From Chloroflexota bacterium (GTDB lineage: Bacteria > Chloroflexota > Anaerolineae > Ardenticatenales > Ardenticatenaceae), in contig DOUV01000226.1 of the NCBI GenBank assembly GCA_003520455.1, positions 1-5,145 of the forward strand: DNA of 5,145 bases, written 5' to 3'. A model generated the notes under the pieces. That model did no database searches and was not told the origin of the DNA. It was given only the letters and a program-made list of their open reading frames with translations. A program made the position numbers and the translations under genes. Positions 5,122 to 5,145 of this stretch are shown here, piece by piece; position 1 is the stretch's first letter, and the number at the start of each line of letters is the position of its first letter.

Positions 5122-5145
5122 GAGAGCGTGTCTAAAAAACTAAGC
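5122..5145. other. Possible end of another insertion sequence
   Basis: The sequence GAGAGCGTGTCTAAAAAACT departs abruptly from the GC-rich transposase code exactly where the IS66 C-terminal residues should be. GAG-x-GTGTCT followed by an A-run and CT resembles the terminal repeats of several IS5-type elements. Only 24 bases are visible, so the family is not certain. Confidence 0.35.

Larger units (their letters stand above)
3661..5145 (+). mobile_element. IS66-family insertion sequence, left end and transposase (right end outside the window)
   Basis: The left end is GTAATCGTTCAGG at 3661, a GTAA start typical of IS66 elements. It lies inside the nucleotidyltransferase gene; the 8 bases before it are CCTGAAAG, which should be repeated after the right end. 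Only a tnpC-type transposase is present, with 69 bases between the tip and its ATG, so there is no room for tnpA and tnpB. This is the layout of the single-gene ISBst12-like subgroup. A short inverted repeat (CCATTG 3678-3683, CAATGG 3692-3697) lies just inside the end. The transposase coding region breaks off near 5122. Confidence 0.75.
3730..5145 (+). pseudogene. IS66-family transposase (TnpC type), two compensating frameshifts, 3' end replaced
   Basis: This is a DDE transposase of the IS66 family. From ATG 3730 the first frame gives a leucine-rich coiled coil (LEQQVVGLREQVAHLREQVE). After a one-base slip at 3902-3905 the next frame gives QNSSRPSSSD, RGGQKGHRGHH, a zinc-finger pair CPHC (from 4073), CCPQGH, and GAFGPRLTSLVGLLNGRYRL. 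At 4360 a one-base loss returns to the first frame: IRVGGVVRAM, then the catalytic D of DETRW (4462), WLWVAVT, the second D of LVSDRH (4612), WWAHLTRD, and the third, E, in RFVERILTV (5056). All three catalytic residues are therefore present. The frame is open from 4360 to the window end, but after FLTE the expected C-terminal end is replaced by unrelated codons. As read, no active protein is made; if the slips are sequencing errors the enzyme may be nearly intact. Confidence 0.8.

Overview
The window is GC-rich bacterial DNA carrying exported and surface-type proteins on the left and a mobile-element-damaged accessory stretch on the right. The surface-repeat (DUF11-like) tail, the PQQ-like propeller with a dockerin-type calcium loop, the GGTATAAT-type promoters, and the hicA-like and nucleotidyltransferase modules together suggest a Chloroflexota-like bacterium (Anaerolineae or Caldilineae relative). 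This is an inference from style, not a marker-gene assignment.

Layout. Positions 1-206 hold nothing I can assign. Positions 207-576 hold the C-terminal part of a surface-repeat protein with a terminal hydrophobic segment, broken by an apparent one-base slip in a C4 run at 324-327. After a 19-base gap and a strong Shine-Dalgarno site comes an intact 551-residue secreted eight-repeat beta-propeller protein (596-2251). Its coding end contains a strong palindrome. Positions 2252-2546 hold unassigned sequence and a 75-bp attC-like imperfect palindrome (2472-2546).

From 2600 to 3660 there are two small promoter-led gene modules. The first is a hicA-like toxin start (2672), cut after ten codons by a 139-bp miniature inverted-repeat element (2701-2839) with a 30-bp internal stem. 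The second is a short helper-type ORF (3275-3490) overlapping a MNT-type nucleotidyltransferase (3423). The nucleotidyltransferase is cut after residue 79 by an IS66-family element beginning with GTAA at 3661. The outer 13 bases of the miniature element and of the IS66 element match at 12 positions, so one transposase family probably moved both.

The IS66 transposase (3730 to the window end) keeps its coiled coil, NSS-P motif, zinc-finger cysteines and D-D-E residues, but needs two compensating one-base corrections to be read through. Its last codons are replaced at about 5122 by a sequence that looks like the end of another insertion sequence. The right end of the IS66 element and the rest of the nucleotidyltransferase are not in view.
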